Made by a program: the position numbers and the translations under genes
In this document: positions 37,401-47,582 of the stretch, in pieces
How positions within the stretch are numbered: the stretch's first letter is position 1
Layout: every line of letters begins with the position of its first letter
Notes under the pieces: model-generated
Seen by the model: only the letters and a program-made list of their open reading frames with translations
What the model was told of the DNA's origin: nothing
Database searches by the model: none
Assembly: GCA_029232285.1 (NCBI GenBank)
Contig: JAOXFI010000025.1
Location: 1-64,000 of the forward strand
Length of the DNA stretch: 64,000 nt
Source of the DNA: Agmasoma carcini (nom. nud.)
Lineage: Eukaryota; Microsporidia; Thelohaniidae
Direction of reading: 5' to 3'

Positions 37401-38059
37401 TTTTGATTTGTTTGAAATAGATTTTGTTCGTTTTTGATGTTTTTCCCGCTTATACTTTTTTTATTGTGTATTGATTTGGTATTTTTAGGATTATTTGTAT
37501 CTTTTTGTGCTATTTCATCATATTTATTATTTTTTATGTTATGATTTATAAATGGGGCCTGTCTTACCTTTTTATATCTTTTGGTAGGGGATGAGCTTAT
37601 ATAATTTTCAAATGTTAGACAAGGATTTTTACTCTTTTTATTTCTTTTGTTGTCTAAAGGATTTAATTCTGATGATGTTGGATATGATTTGTTGTTCTTA
37701 AGATTAATTTCAGAATTTTCATAAGTTATTGGATTCCTTTTGAGCTTAATATTTGGTATTTTATATTTATTGGATTGATTTTCTTTCTTATTTAAGCATA
37801 TTTTGATTTTTTTGCTTTTTTGTGATTTTATATTTGGTTTTGCTGTTTTATCTGGGATAAGATCAATTGGATAGAGTATTTCAATATCATCGCTACTGCT
37901 GCTTATATCTTTGTGATCTCTGAGGTTGTCTTTTATATTTTTATTTGTTGCTAATCTTGATACCTTTGATCTAAATGGTGTATTTGTTTTTGAACAAGGT
38001 ATACGATCGGTCATTCCTTTCTTGAGGTATTGTTTAAATGAATTTTCAAAATTCTTCAT
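34415..38059 (-). CDS. SET1-type histone H3K4 methyltransferase
   Basis: The 1214-residue protein is the largest in the window. Residues 1-470 are Asn/Lys/Ser-rich and disordered. Residues 480-690 form a folded region of unknown type. The C-terminal part has a long helical, charged n-SET-like region (about 880-1050) and a SET domain from about 1077 to the end: GIHGYGVFA, YCGEHI, MFAVEEDLIVDATINGNIARF in parts, FINHSCDPNC (the catalytic N-H-S-C), DELTLNYRL, and post-SET CYCGAPNC. This order is that of Set1/MLL, the catalytic subunit of COMPASS. A cysteine pair CKMCNND just before the SET domain is unusual. No AWS domain is seen, arguing against Set2. The start is preceded by AAAATTTTAGGCC. Confidence 0.85.
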   Translation of the reverse strand: MKNFENSFKQYLKKGMTDRIPCSKTNTPFRSKVSRLATNKNIKDNLRDHKDISSSSDDIEILYPIDLIPDKTAKPNIKSQKSKKIKICLNKKENQSNKYKIPNIKLKRNPITYENSEINLKNNKSYPTSSELNPLDNKRNKKSKNPCLTFENYISSSPTKRYKKVRQAPFINHNIKNNKYDEIAQKDTNNPKNTKSIHNKKSISGKNIKNEQNLFQTNQNYFEKFSVFSKSNNIFHNFKRCSMTKNKKFKLERSIQMQSLETSNSVKPISGALMDQSGSDNTNLKNTNDIKSKQVEIQKLNEKADSDMSETTNVNPKYKNQPLLCLPAPQTSNIQQIDKSEHKNIQKSDFINKFIDPRNPNQIQVASQYIIGIMENNFSNKIKKPFSKNRKNMRKDEKCLLSLPEPANKKLRTRGMEDLNHTTKDDDKLIKNKSFDSSTSNFEKTKKGSGKTKNKMQSENQFYPKSSCFGTFLCSLKQIPPINNLVKYGNHNNKTYCYYRQENFKLEKIITIDDMSKFEFRQLIDFIVNESINVNIFVYPFNSKKFWIRYNKLKQNLTFTNSKTPLLIRETGFFPFSCRISDRENVIIYKELYNRCKIVFEVLGTPCKSHRLSSLENPIMIRHEAIKIYTKGTYSTKYSFDNLYMGDNHDLAHLLNLKITENKIDGGFVLGECHYNSYNYIVSNDTINLWFLGNFKHNIETSENMEKFLKDDKITTSDHHNYRNNSDSNIKQNVNKDNDLIKNQKIKDNRNSVKTNQNIFTLDDYIVNKPEGVEHYSKKEGLNKLAGVQNDDNSWSSKCFNSNIFKVGNFLTKKPLISYEDLKKKIMKCSNREIEDADHDQMIAAKRRTQEEEEKINVIEIEVSNKVKALMDERRKFEAKELQTGIKLGLVRKHTSRFKVDVKKIAYDAIENNKTNPIIIKEHINIFSLVAYNKAREQALHSTRKRRIKDKEQDTGFSIRRSTEREIIPKAENYTEDEIEIYKRSDEHIEEEQIQCSTLYDWKLLNVDDYSKILKKGKWRNNFRDETKDQSIFARPVEDNHFVLRLKFNNQKETCKMCNNDIRHLTRRCDTGPIENGTLQVRPSGIHGYGVFAICEIPENVPIIHYCGEHIGRLMSDKREKMYMKSGLKSVYMFAVEEDLIVDATINGNIARFINHSCDPNCEARIDQTTKRVLYYTLRKLVSGDELTLNYRLSEEEAENCYCGAPNCGAVMHV

Positions 38060-38544
38060 TCAATGGCCTAAAATTTTTATCTTCAGTGCAAACCAAAATT
38101 TGATAAATAATATAAAGTATTATATATGTATGATTATAACATCTAAGTTGATAATTACTAAAGAATTGATGATGTATCATGTCTAAATATATATTAGTGT
38201 AATAATTATTACTTTTATTTAAGATCAATGATATTTTTATAAAATTTAACAATTACGTTATTAAAATATTATTTTTTTTATTTTAACTTAAAGCAATTAA
38301 TACAATGTTTACATTAGGCAGTTTAGACATATATTTCTATTAAAATGACCTTATCAAGCCATATAAATAATGATTAAGAATATCCCAAATAATAAATACA
38401 ATTTTGTTACCTTTTTAAAAGTAGGTACATATTAATTATATTTCAGGTGGGTGATGAAACGTTTAAATATTTTAATACTAATTTTATATTAACCGTTTTA
38501 AGAAAACTGTTAAGTATCACTTTTAATATTCTTCTTACTTATAA

Positions 38545-38830
38545 TCAGATCGACTTAATTCTAGCCTTCGTCAAGATGGTATTTGGGTGATTTAAAAATT
38601 TGTTCCTCTTTGCACAATATGCTTAAAAATTGAATAATATTAGGATGAGCGTGTTTTGATTCATCATTAAGGGTACATTGATAGGCTTTTGAGACATTTA
38701 TTGTTCTTAAATTATAATATTTTACCATTGAATAGCAATAACAAAATTTTATCTTATAAAATGTAAAGCGGGGAACATCATATTTGTTACTACAAATAAG
38801 ATTAAATATATCGTTTTATAGTCTAATACC
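38545..38830 (-). mobile_element. MULE-type transposase relic (C-terminal part)
   Basis: On the minus strand a stop-free run reads YNLRTINVSKAYQCTLNDES followed by KHAHPNIIQFLSILCKEEQI. It resembles the C-terminus of Mutator-like transposases, where R-T-N-N-x-x-E-x-(Y/F)-H precedes H-P-x-x-x-x-F-x-x-x-L-x-x-E. The preceding portion (about 38730-38830) gives DVPRFTFYKIKF, in the position of the family's tryptophan-rich segment. No start, DDE motif or terminal repeats remain. Identification is from a short stretch. Confidence 0.5.
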
Positions 38831-39756
38831 TTATTATTGATAATTTATAGCTTTACGATAGTAATAGACTGTATATTGCTCAAAACTAGGTATCATACCC
38901 TTTCTCTTACCTTAAATAAATCTTATTCCTTTAGATAACATGGTCTTAAAAATTAATAAAAAAATAAACAAAACATATAAAACGTACCGGTTTAATCGTC
39001 CTATATTATCTGGGTTAATATATAAATAATTCGAAACTAAACTGGTTTAAAAGATTATCAACAGATACTTCTATTTTGATCAATAAAAGCCTAATTCTAA
39101 GCAAAACATAAATTATTTCATCTCATCATAAAACAATTAATATATGTTATACATATAATAATGTACATCTTAAACAGTATTATATGATTAAAGATACCTT
39201 ATATGAGCTTTATATGAATTATGGTCACTAGAATGTAAACATTAATTTAATCTTAAAAAATAAAAAAATTAGTCAATTGTGCAATATCAAACCCCTAAAT
39301 TATCATTAAATTTTTTTATAACCATAAAATATTTTCATATTATACTTTTATGTAAATGAAGCACTGAAAATATTTTAAATATAACCAACCCTGTCGGTTT
39401 ACCCGATCAATGAACAAAAAGCAATTGTTTTATAAACTTACATCAAAGTTCTACAGATATTTCCTTATGTTATAAAAATTCAACGAAAAAATATTACTAA
39501 AAACAAAACGAGCGTTTGTGATCACATTCTTATACATTTATAGAGGAATATTTAATATTTAAGCTCCAAAAAGTCAATCATTAACCCAAATCATATATAA
39601 AACACGTATTACAACTTTATTATATATTATAGAGTGATTTATTAAACAAATGTTACTATCAAACCCTTCTACACTTCTTCATCAAAGATTTTTTTTCAAA
39701 TTTATTTGTTTTAAACCAAGTTGAACTTATTTAAAACTAAATTTTTATCTTTAAAA

Positions 39757-39766
39757 AAATTTATCC
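39757..39766 (+). promoter_or_regulatory. AAATTTATCC start-site signal
   Basis: AAATTTATCC lies two bases before the PP1 ATG and decides the start over an upstream in-frame TTG. Confidence 0.65.
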
Positions 39767-39768
39767 AT

Positions 39769-40701
39769 ATGAAGGCAGCTAAAATAGATATCGATTCAAT
39801 CATATCAAAGCTACTTGCAACAAAAGGCAAGCCTTCAACTCAAGTTAATCTCACCCTCACCGAGCTTGAATTCATATGTAACTCAGCAAGAAGAGTATTT
39901 GAAAAACAACCCATTCTTTTGGAAGTACAAGCCCCTGTCAAAGTTTGTGGTGATATACACGGCCAATACACAGACTTACTCAAAATATTCGAAATAGGAC
40001 TTCATCCCCCTGCATCTAACTATTTATTCTTAGGAGACTATGTCGATAGAGGCAAACAAAGCATAGAATGTATCGCTCTTCTATTTGCCTACAAAATCAA
40101 ATTTCCAGATAATTTCTTCCTTTTAAGAGGAAATCATGAATCTTCTACAGTAAATAAAATTTACGGTTTCTACGACGAGTGTAAAAGAAGGTACAACATC
40201 GAGTTATGGAGATTGTTTTGCGGTTGTTTTGACTTCCTTCCTGTCTCAGCTCTAATAGAGGAGCACATATTGTGTATGCACGGGGGAATATCACCAGAAC
40301 TTAAAAATTTAGAACAAATTAGAGATTTAAAGAGACCAACTGAAGTTCCTGATAAAGGCTTGATTTGTGATATTCTTTGGTCAGACCCTGAAAAATCAAT
40401 TAAAGGATGGGGTGAGAACGACAGGGGTGTCTCTGTTACATTTGGTGTTGATGTGGTAAATAAATTTCTAAATGAGCATAATCTAGACTTGATCTGTCGT
40501 GCTCATCAGGTTGTAGAGGATGGGTATGAATTCTTTGCTGATAAAGGTCTTGTGACTCTCTTCTCAGCTCCTAACTATTGTGGAGAGTTTGATAATCCTG
40601 GTGTGATAATGAATGTGAGTTCTGATCTTGTTTGCAGCTTTCAAGTTCTAAAGCCAACAAATAATTGTCCTAGAAGATCTAAGCTTAATTCGAAGATGTA
40701 A
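39769..40701 (+). CDS. GLC7: Protein phosphatase PP1 catalytic subunit
   Basis: The start at 39769 gives 310 residues and is the first ATG of the frame. The metallophosphatase signature is intact: GDIHGQ, GDYVDRG, LRGNHE, then HGGI, WSDP, the C-terminal [13 protein letters not shown] and [11 protein letters not shown]. The wording is that of PP1 (for example WGENDRGVS and the RVxF-pocket region), not PP2A or calcineurin. PP1 counteracts Aurora and other kinases in mitosis, metabolism and splicing through many regulatory subunits. Its length is standard (yeast Glc7 is 312). It is the best-conserved gene of the window and its codon use is less AT-biased. Confidence 0.97.
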   Translation: MKAAKIDIDSIISKLLATKGKPSTQVNLTLTELEFICNSARRVFEKQPILLEVQAPVKVCGDIHGQYTDLLKIFEIGLHPPASNYLFLGDYVDRGKQSIECIALLFAYKIKFPDNFFLLRGNHESSTVNKIYGFYDECKRRYNIELWRLFCGCFDFLPVSALIEEHILCMHGGISPELKNLEQIRDLKRPTEVPDKGLICDILWSDPEKSIKGWGENDRGVSVTFGVDVVNKFLNEHNLDLICRAHQVVEDGYEFFADKGLVTLFSAPNYCGEFDNPGVIMNVSSDLVCSFQVLKPTNNCPRRSKLNSKM

Positions 40702-40945
40702 TTCTGATTAAATTATATATTTTAAGTTATACTTGTGCATATTTTGATACGTTTTGCTTCACCTTTTGATGGGTCGGTTTATGTGCTATTATATCATTTA
40801 ATGATTGTAACATTATTATATTGCTTAATATTAGAAGCATAGAAGGTCTGCACAACATATTGGAAGGATTTTCATGATTGTTAATATAGAAACGATACTT
40901 CATATGTCATATTTTATATAATAAATTTTTTATGATAAAACTGAT

Positions 40946-42370
40946 TTATTTAAACTGTTCAATTTCTTTTTCAAGCGAAGATATTTTAAATACTTTGTTT
41001 TCATCCTCCAAAGACAAATTTGCACCACTCTGAAGCCTATTCCTCAATTCTTTAGCTTCAATAAGTTCCATTTCGACAATATCTCTTGTTCTTGATGGTA
41101 ATACTTTCTTTGGTTTTACTTTTTTCTTTGGGACCACTTTCGTACTACTTCTAATGTGGGGAGGTACATAAGCTGAGGCAGAAGACTTAACATCAACTGA
41201 TTTATGTTCAACTTTCTCAAATTCATTATCTTCGCCATAAACATTGCACTTTGATAACTTCTCACACTCAAGAATAGTGATTTCATTTCCATAGTAATCA
41301 TAAATTGAAATTTTATTACCGCTTTTCAAATAATCAGTGACACCAACAATGAAATGCTCGCCAGTTGATAACCACTCAATAGTGGTGGCACCAATTTCAC
41401 TAAACTTGGCAACGATTGTACCATCTAAGACAACATCAACACTGCCAGGCAAGTTTCCCATACCAGCAAATACAATTTTATCTTCTTCAGAGTTGAAATA
41501 GATTTGATTTTTGTCGGTATCCTTATAACTTTTTAATACATCTCCATTATAACTAAAAATGGTCAAATTTGAAGGTTGATTACCAAAGCAGACATAGAAA
41601 GATTCCTTCAAAAACCCAAAATCTAAGACTTTATAGAGTTGTTTATAATGATACACTGTTACCTTGTCATCAGAATGGGTTATGATGGGTGTTTTTGTAT
41701 TTTTATCATTTGTTAAAGGCTTTTTAGGCTGATCAAAACTACACAAGAAGAATGAAGACTCTGCGTAATAGCTACTTTTCATATATTCAACATCAACCAT
41801 TATAGCCAAATATTTTTCATCATCGCTTATTTTTGAGACTGTTCTATAAATTCTATCAAGAGAAATTATTTGATCAAAGTTATTATTTTTGTAAATGTAA
41901 ATTTCTTGTTTTTTATCCTTTGCTGGTTTTACAGAGACCAGGACGAAAGAATTGTAGCAAACTAGCTCTTGTACCTTTATTTCTTTAGTAAACAAGGTGT
42001 TATCTGTGAAATTCTTAATAAATAAGGTGTTTTCGTTGCAATAAGCGCAATATTCGTCCGATATGTCAATCATTTCAATATCTGATAGGGTTTCTGTTAG
42101 TATGCCATTATCAAATATAGCACCATTTTTCCTAAGGTCTGTGACAGCGACTTTTATTCCATTTTTAGACATTTTAATTTCTTCACAAGCTGATAATTCG
42201 ACCTCCTTAAATTGATCTGGTGTAGTATAAGTAAAAAATCTAAGCTTACCTTGGTAAAATGATACAAAGTTGTTGTTTCTACATTCATACTTCTTAGATT
42301 TTATTGTTTTTCTTGCATCACTGAAGACGTCTAATGTTAAACCCTTTTTTGTAAGTGCAGCAACTGGCAT
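40946..42370 (-). CDS. Translation initiation factor eIF2A
   Basis: The 474-residue protein matches eIF2A, a beta-propeller factor that can bring initiator tRNA to ribosomes independently of the eIF2 trimer. N-terminal WD-like blades carry NNNFVSFYQGKLRFF and later FAGMGNLPGSVDVVL, the eIF2A hallmark (family: F-G-N-L-x-G-x-x-x-V-W-D). The sequence SSASAYVPPHIRSS, matching the family's SAYVPPHLR, follows near 396-409, and the end is a helical Lys/Glu tail (VEMELIEAKELRNRL, then SSLEKEIEQF). Yeast eIF2A is 642 residues, so blades are trimmed. The start lies after TTTTTTATCCCA. Confidence 0.9.
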   Translation of the reverse strand: MPVAALTKKGLTLDVFSDARKTIKSKKYECRNNNFVSFYQGKLRFFTYTTPDQFKEVELSACEEIKMSKNGIKVAVTDLRKNGAIFDNGILTETLSDIEMIDISDEYCAYCNENTLFIKNFTDNTLFTKEIKVQELVCYNSFVLVSVKPAKDKKQEIYIYKNNNFDQIISLDRIYRTVSKISDDEKYLAIMVDVEYMKSSYYAESSFFLCSFDQPKKPLTNDKNTKTPIITHSDDKVTVYHYKQLYKVLDFGFLKESFYVCFGNQPSNLTIFSYNGDVLKSYKDTDKNQIYFNSEEDKIVFAGMGNLPGSVDVVLDGTIVAKFSEIGATTIEWLSTGEHFIVGVTDYLKSGNKISIYDYYGNEITILECEKLSKCNVYGEDNEFEKVEHKSVDVKSSASAYVPPHIRSSTKVVPKKKVKPKKVLPSRTRDIVEMELIEAKELRNRLQSGANLSLEDENKVFKISSLEKEIEQFK

Positions 42371-42813
42371 TATGGCTGAGTGGGATAAAAAAGTTGAAAA
42401 TTTTTATTCATGATAAAACCAATGAGAATTTGTGTAAAAGGAAGGGGTATTTGATTGGTAGTTTATTTGTAGATAGCGAATGATCAACTATATAAGCAAA
42501 TATATGAGATTGTAGTAGATGGTGAAACGTTTCGGATTGTTTATTGGTATTTAAAGATTTGTTATAGGAGTAATATTAGGTTCATATGTTAGTATGTTGA
42601 TTATATTAGATTAATAAACATTCACTGTTTATATAAATATTTTAAGTGTTATCATAATTTATAAATAAATATCCTTTAATTTTATTAAATATTTATTATA
42701 TAAAAATATTTAAATATAAATAGCTAGGTTTAAATAATTACACTTAATTACCATAATTTTTTTAATTTGATAATTCACATTAATAAAAAATTGTGAAATT
42801 TTTACTGTAAAAA
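42371..42813. other. Divergent AT-rich spacer
   Basis: No gene, RNA or tandem repeat is visible. The spacer separates the eIF2A start from the unknown gene at 42814, whose ATG follows AAATTTTTACTG. Confidence 0.55.
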
Positions 42814-43674
42814 ATGACCATGAACGAGTATTTAATAAAATTAGACAAAATGGTACTAAATAATAACGATTTATCTGATTATGAAACCTTCAAGACATCT
42901 ATTAAGCAATATTTGAATGATATAAGCATAGATGACCAAGAGAAGTATAAACCTGTGCTTAATAAATGTTTAGAAACATTTAAAGACGATTATTTCATTA
43001 ATTTAACTTATGAAATCATTTCCTTTCTAAATTCGTTTGATTTTAACATAATTTTGACAAAAAAACATTTTTCTAATATAAATTTAAGAAAATCAATCTA
43101 CAAATGTTTAAAACATAATATTTTTCTAGATAATGAGATAAAAGAACTTGAATTTGAGAAAGAGCCTGTTGAAATTTGTTGTTTTTTGAATTATAGAAGA
43201 GATATAGCTTCAGATTTTATGTATAAAGCATCTGATAATTACAAATGTATTTATCGTCAACTGGAAATGATGTCATATGCTGGAATATTCATAAATCATG
43301 AATATTTTGTTCAATTTATTGGTTCTAAAGATAAAATGATAGCATTCCAAGCATTTAAGGCCTTTTCCTCCATATCAGATTTCAAAATTACAAACAAAAT
43401 ACGTGTTGAGTCACCCATCAATTTTATTTGTTTTGGCCATAACTTTTTTAGTGAAAAGGAAGAAATCAGAAATTGTAACTTAGAAGGTGATTTAACACAA
43501 ATTGAAAAAATATGTTCAAAATATTTGATAGGAAATTTTAAAATAGAAAAACTATTGAATTTGTGTTATAAAATCTGTAGAAGACCTGTTTATGAGCACA
43601 CCGATGAAACTAATTTTGATTATTTGTTCAATGGGAAAACCTATAAAGATTTTAGTGATTGTATCGAGTTTTAA
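42814..43674 (+). CDS. Hypothetical protein
   Basis: The 286-residue protein has no recognised motif. It looks alpha-helical throughout, with alternating Leu/Ile/Phe and charged residues, such as FINLTYEIISFLNSFDFNII and IEKICSKYLIGNFKIEKLL, and scattered cysteines. There is no signal peptide or membrane segment. The fold may be a HEAT/ARM-like solenoid, for instance a reduced vesicle-coat or transport adaptor, but nothing specific supports a name. The start has a normal signal (AAATTTTTACTG). An alternative ATG lies two codons in. Confidence 0.65.
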   Translation: MTMNEYLIKLDKMVLNNNDLSDYETFKTSIKQYLNDISIDDQEKYKPVLNKCLETFKDDYFINLTYEIISFLNSFDFNIILTKKHFSNINLRKSIYKCLKHNIFLDNEIKELEFEKEPVEICCFLNYRRDIASDFMYKASDNYKCIYRQLEMMSYAGIFINHEYFVQFIGSKDKMIAFQAFKAFSSISDFKITNKIRVESPINFICFGHNFFSEKEEIRNCNLEGDLTQIEKICSKYLIGNFKIEKLLNLCYKICRRPVYEHTDETNFDYLFNGKTYKDFSDCIEF

Positions 43675-43848
43675 ATTTAACATTAAAATGTACAGTCTGA
43701 GGATTAAAAATTGGGTTTTCGTATAAAATTAAATCTATGTTATATAACTTCTATTTAAATCATTTTCTTAAATATATGGAATTGGTTTTGCATGTTTGTG
43801 GTGTTAATTGGATAATTGAATATGATAAAACACATTTTTAGTTTAATA

Positions 43849-45220
43849 TACTGTATTCCAAAAAAAAACCGAACATCCCAAAAAGTTTGTTTAAAAAGTG
43901 TGAATTTTTGAATAAAAAATTCAAGTTTAATAGTATTAGTATATCTATAAATATTTTTTATAATCGCACACTTTATATAAACTCTTTTGATAAATTTTTT
44001 AATTAAAGAACCGGACACCTAGAAAAAATACCATATAATTTTCCTTCCTTATATAGCATAAATACCCTAATGGGTAAACATGTTTCTGAATTCGACCTTT
44101 GTCGAATTTTTCAGTTATTTTCAATAGGGTTTTAAATACGCAAAATCAGTGTAAAAACCGACTTAAAAAGATCTACAATACAAGATCACGTTAGAAAATA
44201 CAAGAATGATAAAGAGGATAAAAGAAAAAGTGATAGTGACAAAAAATTGATATCAGCAATATTAAATTAATAAAAAACGATCGATAAAAACCTATACGCT
44301 ACATGCCGAAATATCAAAAAAAATAAATATAAATCAAATAGCAGTATCTGTGATGAAAATGCGCGCCTTTTCTTAAAGAAGAGCCAGTTTAGATGTGTTT
44401 ATATTTTTCTAAGCTAAAATCATCATATTTGCAGATGTTTAACAGATTAAGAATTGCAAAATGTGGCTATTCAAAAACAAAGACTATTTTGGCGATGTTA
44501 TTTTTTCAGATAAAAGTTTTTTTAATTTATAATGACTCTAAGAGGCAAAAGGTGTAAATTGAAAAGGGGAAATTAATGCCTATAAATGAAACTGTTAAAT
44601 TTGGTTAAAAAAAATATTAGTTTTGGTTGTATGAGTAGAAACAGTGATTGAAAAATTGTATTTTTAAATAAACCTTGAATGCATATATTATACTCAAATA
44701 TTTAACAATAATTTAAATGAAAGTGCACAAAAATTATAAATTTCAAAGTTTTAAGAAGATTTAATCCAAACCATAAAAATAAAATGGCATCTGGGTTTTT
44801 AATATATAAAAATTGAAATGTTAGAACTGCCTTTCACAGGATCCAGATTTAAACCCTATAAAACATGTTTGGACTTACTTAAAGCAAAACTAAGAAATGT
44901 TGTTTTTGAAAATTTGGCGCATTTAAAATCAAATATTAGTGAAATGTGGTCTGAATCGATATTTTATTGTAGAACGCAAGTATATTATATGAATGACAGA
45001 ATTTAAGAAGTTTTCGTATAAAAGGTGATCATACATCATATTAAATAAAGGTATCCGGTTTTTGGTTTTTAATTAGAAATTATTAAAAGAGTTTATATAA
45101 AATGCGCTATTTTAAAATATTATAGATATACTTATACTATTAAATTTGAAATTTTTTAATTTAAAAATTCACACTTTTAAACAAACTCGTTGGGGTGTCT
45201 GGTTTCTTTAAAGTATTGTA
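43849..45220 (+). mobile_element. Tc1-like transposon with about 180-base inverted repeats, defective
   Basis: Left (about 43849-44030) and right (about 45045-45220) ends are inverted copies over roughly 175-180 bases, each with a GTTTGTTTAAAAAGTGTGAA core and a second copy of the tip motif (ACCGGACACC/AACCGGATACC) at the inner edge. The transposase is readable in fragments: MGKHVSEFDLCRIFQLFS (helix-turn-helix), then RSTIQDHVRKYKNDKED, a mid-part LYNDSKRQKVWIEKGKLMPI with IFSD-like FFQIKVF before it, FGCMSRN, and the C-terminal NPIKHVWTYLKAKLRN, where the family has N-P-I-E. Multiple frameshifts and stops kill it. Flanking TA/TA suggests TA target duplication. Confidence 0.88.
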
Positions 45221-45459
45221 TATTTGTTTATATTGTCTCTTTCTGGTTCTACAAGAGGTTTTATAAAATCTATAAATCAAAAACATGAAACTGATGCGCC
45301 TATATATAGTAAATTATGAGACACATTCACAATTATTTTTTGACATTTTGATTGACTAGATATTATGCCATTATCAAGCAAGAATTTATTAAACTATCCT
45401 CTTCAATAATAATTTTATCGTAAATTCCAATAAACTTCAATATAAATTTTTATTTTTTA

Positions 45460-45850
45460 ACCCATTGTAGCTACCTTGGGTTTGGTTCGAAAGTCAAGAA
45501 GACACAATTTTTTTATTTAATATTTTTAATAAATCAATAATTTGTTCAATATCCCTGCACATGATGCCGTTTTTGAACATCATTTCTGCCAAAAAATATC
45601 TATCTTGGTAGATAAAAACCTTTAGCTATTTTATTCGTGTCTTAACCTTTGATCAATTTGATTCAATATTTTGTGAGTAAGTGTGATAGGATCAACAACA
45701 TTGATACCATGATTAACAGTATCTTCATTACATACTATTTGGATTATAGGCAATAAATAGAGTGTATTTATTCTTGAAAAAAACTCCAAATACATTTTAT
45801 ATAGTCTAGAAGATATATCTGCTATGCCAAAGATCTAAATATCATTATTA
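45460..45850 (-). mobile_element. IS1595/ISXO2-like transposase relic
   Basis: On the minus strand a 67-codon stop-free stretch reads FGIADISSRLYKMYLEFFSR, then LLPIIQIV, and TVNHGINVVDPIT, as in ISXO2-like transposases, where L-L-P-I-I precedes V-N-H-x-x-x-F-V-(D/N)-P. Further downstream RYFLAEMMFKNGI resembles the C-terminal helix (family: YLAEFMWR). The middle, including the second Asp block, is deleted, and several stops follow. It is a dead fragment of a different lineage from the 62-kb copies. Confidence 0.6.
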
Positions 45851-46089
45851 AGACATTTTTCTATTTCCTTTTATGTTTGAGTTGACTTTCGTTAAATTTG
45901 ACAAACCGAGTTTCTGCCTTCTGATCTCATTAAATTTATATCAAAAATCCCCAAATATTTTAAATTATACCTTTTATATATCTTATTGATAGTTTTATAA
46001 GGCAAATTCGTGGATTTTTAGCTTTTTAGCTTTTGAAAATTTTATTTTTTTCTAAAAATTAATGAATTACATTATAATCAAAAAAAGAT

Positions 46090-46720
46090 ATTAAAAAAAA
46101 ACTTTTTAACTCTACAACAATATATTATATGGGCATATAAATGCTTTTCCATTAACATTTCTTGTATATTCCATAATATTACAAAAATGTGGCAAATTGG
46201 GCAGCGAAAAACGTTATATAGTAAACAAACTTTATAGAATCGGATTAAACGACTCGTGTCATGTAAATATGGCACCATCTATTTATTAAAAATTTTACTG
46301 ATGATCCATTATTTGTATGGTGCTGCATGACATATAAAAATGTATGAAATTTAGTGGTAATCTTGATGGCTCACAATATGCCAGATTTAGGGAATAATTT
46401 ACATCAGGTAGTTGTTGATCATGGGTTAAATAGTTTTTATTTTAACAAGAAAATAATACAAAGCATACCTGTAAACTTTCTAAAGAATATTTAAACCATA
46501 ATAACATCAAAATTTTGGCAAGATCCTTCTAATCACCTGATTTAAACCCCATAGAAAAATCATGGGCGAATATTAAGCAAAAATTCAAAGGAAAATCTTT
46601 TAATATTTTTACCTGGTTTAATTAACGAAATAAAAAGCATCTAGGACAAAAAGTAGTGAATATTGCTTTAAGCCAATTGTTAAATGAATCACAGATGCTT
46701 GGAAGTAGTTAGAGGTCGTG
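46090..46720 (+). mobile_element. Tc1-like transposase relic, third lineage
   Basis: With frameshifts the plus strand gives NNLHQVVVDHGLNSFYF, then FNKKIIQSIPVNF or, in another frame, TKHTCKLSKEYFKHNNIKIL, then SPDLNPIEKSWANIKQKF. This is the classic Tc1/mariner order, with N-P-I-E and S-P-D-L-N-P intact. It differs in sequence from the elements at 31 and 44 kb. I could not find its terminal repeats. Confidence 0.7.
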
Positions 46721-47077
46721 GCGAGTCATTCAACTTATATAAAAATTCAACCCAAATTTTTGTTTCTCAATGTATTTTTATCAAAAAACGGTGATTTATT
46801 ATATTTTAAAACAAAAAAAGTATAATATATGTTAAAAATTAACAATTTATCTTTGTTATTTTTTGTTTACAAAATAGAAATCCTTTTTTTCCTAAGATTG
46901 TATATCACACCAACCCACATATTGAATATTGACTGATTTTTATTAATAACAAGGAGTGGAATTTTTTTAAATCTCATGAATCTACTAAACATAATTATAA
47001 TAGTTGATATTACGTTATACTAAAATCATTCTCTTATATAATTATCATTTTTTTATAAATCTTAAAAAAAATTATCC

Positions 47078-47338
47078 ATGATTTGTAACTTGGTTAAGGA
47101 AACATTTAATATTTTCAAAGTTGCTTATAATAAGACAATTAAAACATATAAAACCGTTAATTTTATGAATAGAAGAGATGCCATGCAAATCATAAACGTT
47201 CCTGAAAACTTTACAGAAAAAAACTTAAACGAACGTTTTTCTATTTTATACGAAGAAAATTCAAGAAAAAATGGTGGTTCAAAATATTTACAACAAATGA
47301 TTGAAAATGCTTATAAGTTACTAAAAAAACCACTTTAA
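47078..47338 (+). CDS. PAM16: PAM16/TIM16 mitosomal import-motor subunit
   Basis: The 86-residue protein is a minimal Pam16, the J-like partner that restrains Pam18 on mitochondrial Hsp70 at the inner membrane. After a short N-terminal stretch it has RRDAMQIINVPENFTEKNLNERFSILYEEN, read in parts as AMQIINVPENFTEKNL (family: EAQQILNVSKLSPEEVQ) and FSILYEEN (family: YEHLFKVND). NGGSKYLQQMIENAYKLL follows (family: VGGSFYLQSKVVRAKERL). As in all Pam16 the HPD of J proteins is absent. Yeast Pam16 is 149 residues. Presence of this protein predicts a mitosome with an import motor. ATTATCC precedes the ATG, the usual signal. Confidence 0.88.
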   Translation: MICNLVKETFNIFKVAYNKTIKTYKTVNFMNRRDAMQIINVPENFTEKNLNERFSILYEENSRKNGGSKYLQQMIENAYKLLKKPL

Positions 47339-47582
47339 TGTATAAGTTTTATAGGATTGAGCAATTAGGAAGGATAAATCCACTTTGAGAACAACAACTA
47401 AATATACAGATTGTGTTTCAGATCGTTAAGACTGTTTTTTATAAATTATGGTGATCAAAAATACAAATATATTAAAAAGTCTCATAAATTAGATTAAGGG
47501 GGCCTGCTCATAAAATATTATCATATATACCTTATAAAGGGGTATAATCAAATTCACTAAAAACACAATTTAACTACAGCAT

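Larger units (their letters stand above)
38060..39768. other. 1.7-kb gene-free interval with a MULE relic
   Basis: Apart from a degraded transposase tail at about 38545-38830 the interval is AT-rich with no frame, RNA or tandem repeat that I could support. The last bases carry the start signal of the PP1 gene. Confidence 0.6.

Noticed and set aside
44818..45006. 62-codon frame ending in a Tc1 transposase C-terminus
   Set aside because: It is a fragment of the defective transposon at 43849-45220 and not a separate gene.
45480..45500. GGTTTGGTTCGAAAG, like a B box
   Set aside because: There is no cloverleaf around it. It lies within a transposon relic.
46078..46278. 66-codon minus-strand frame
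   Set aside because: It overlaps a plus-strand Tc1 relic and has no start signal or similarity.
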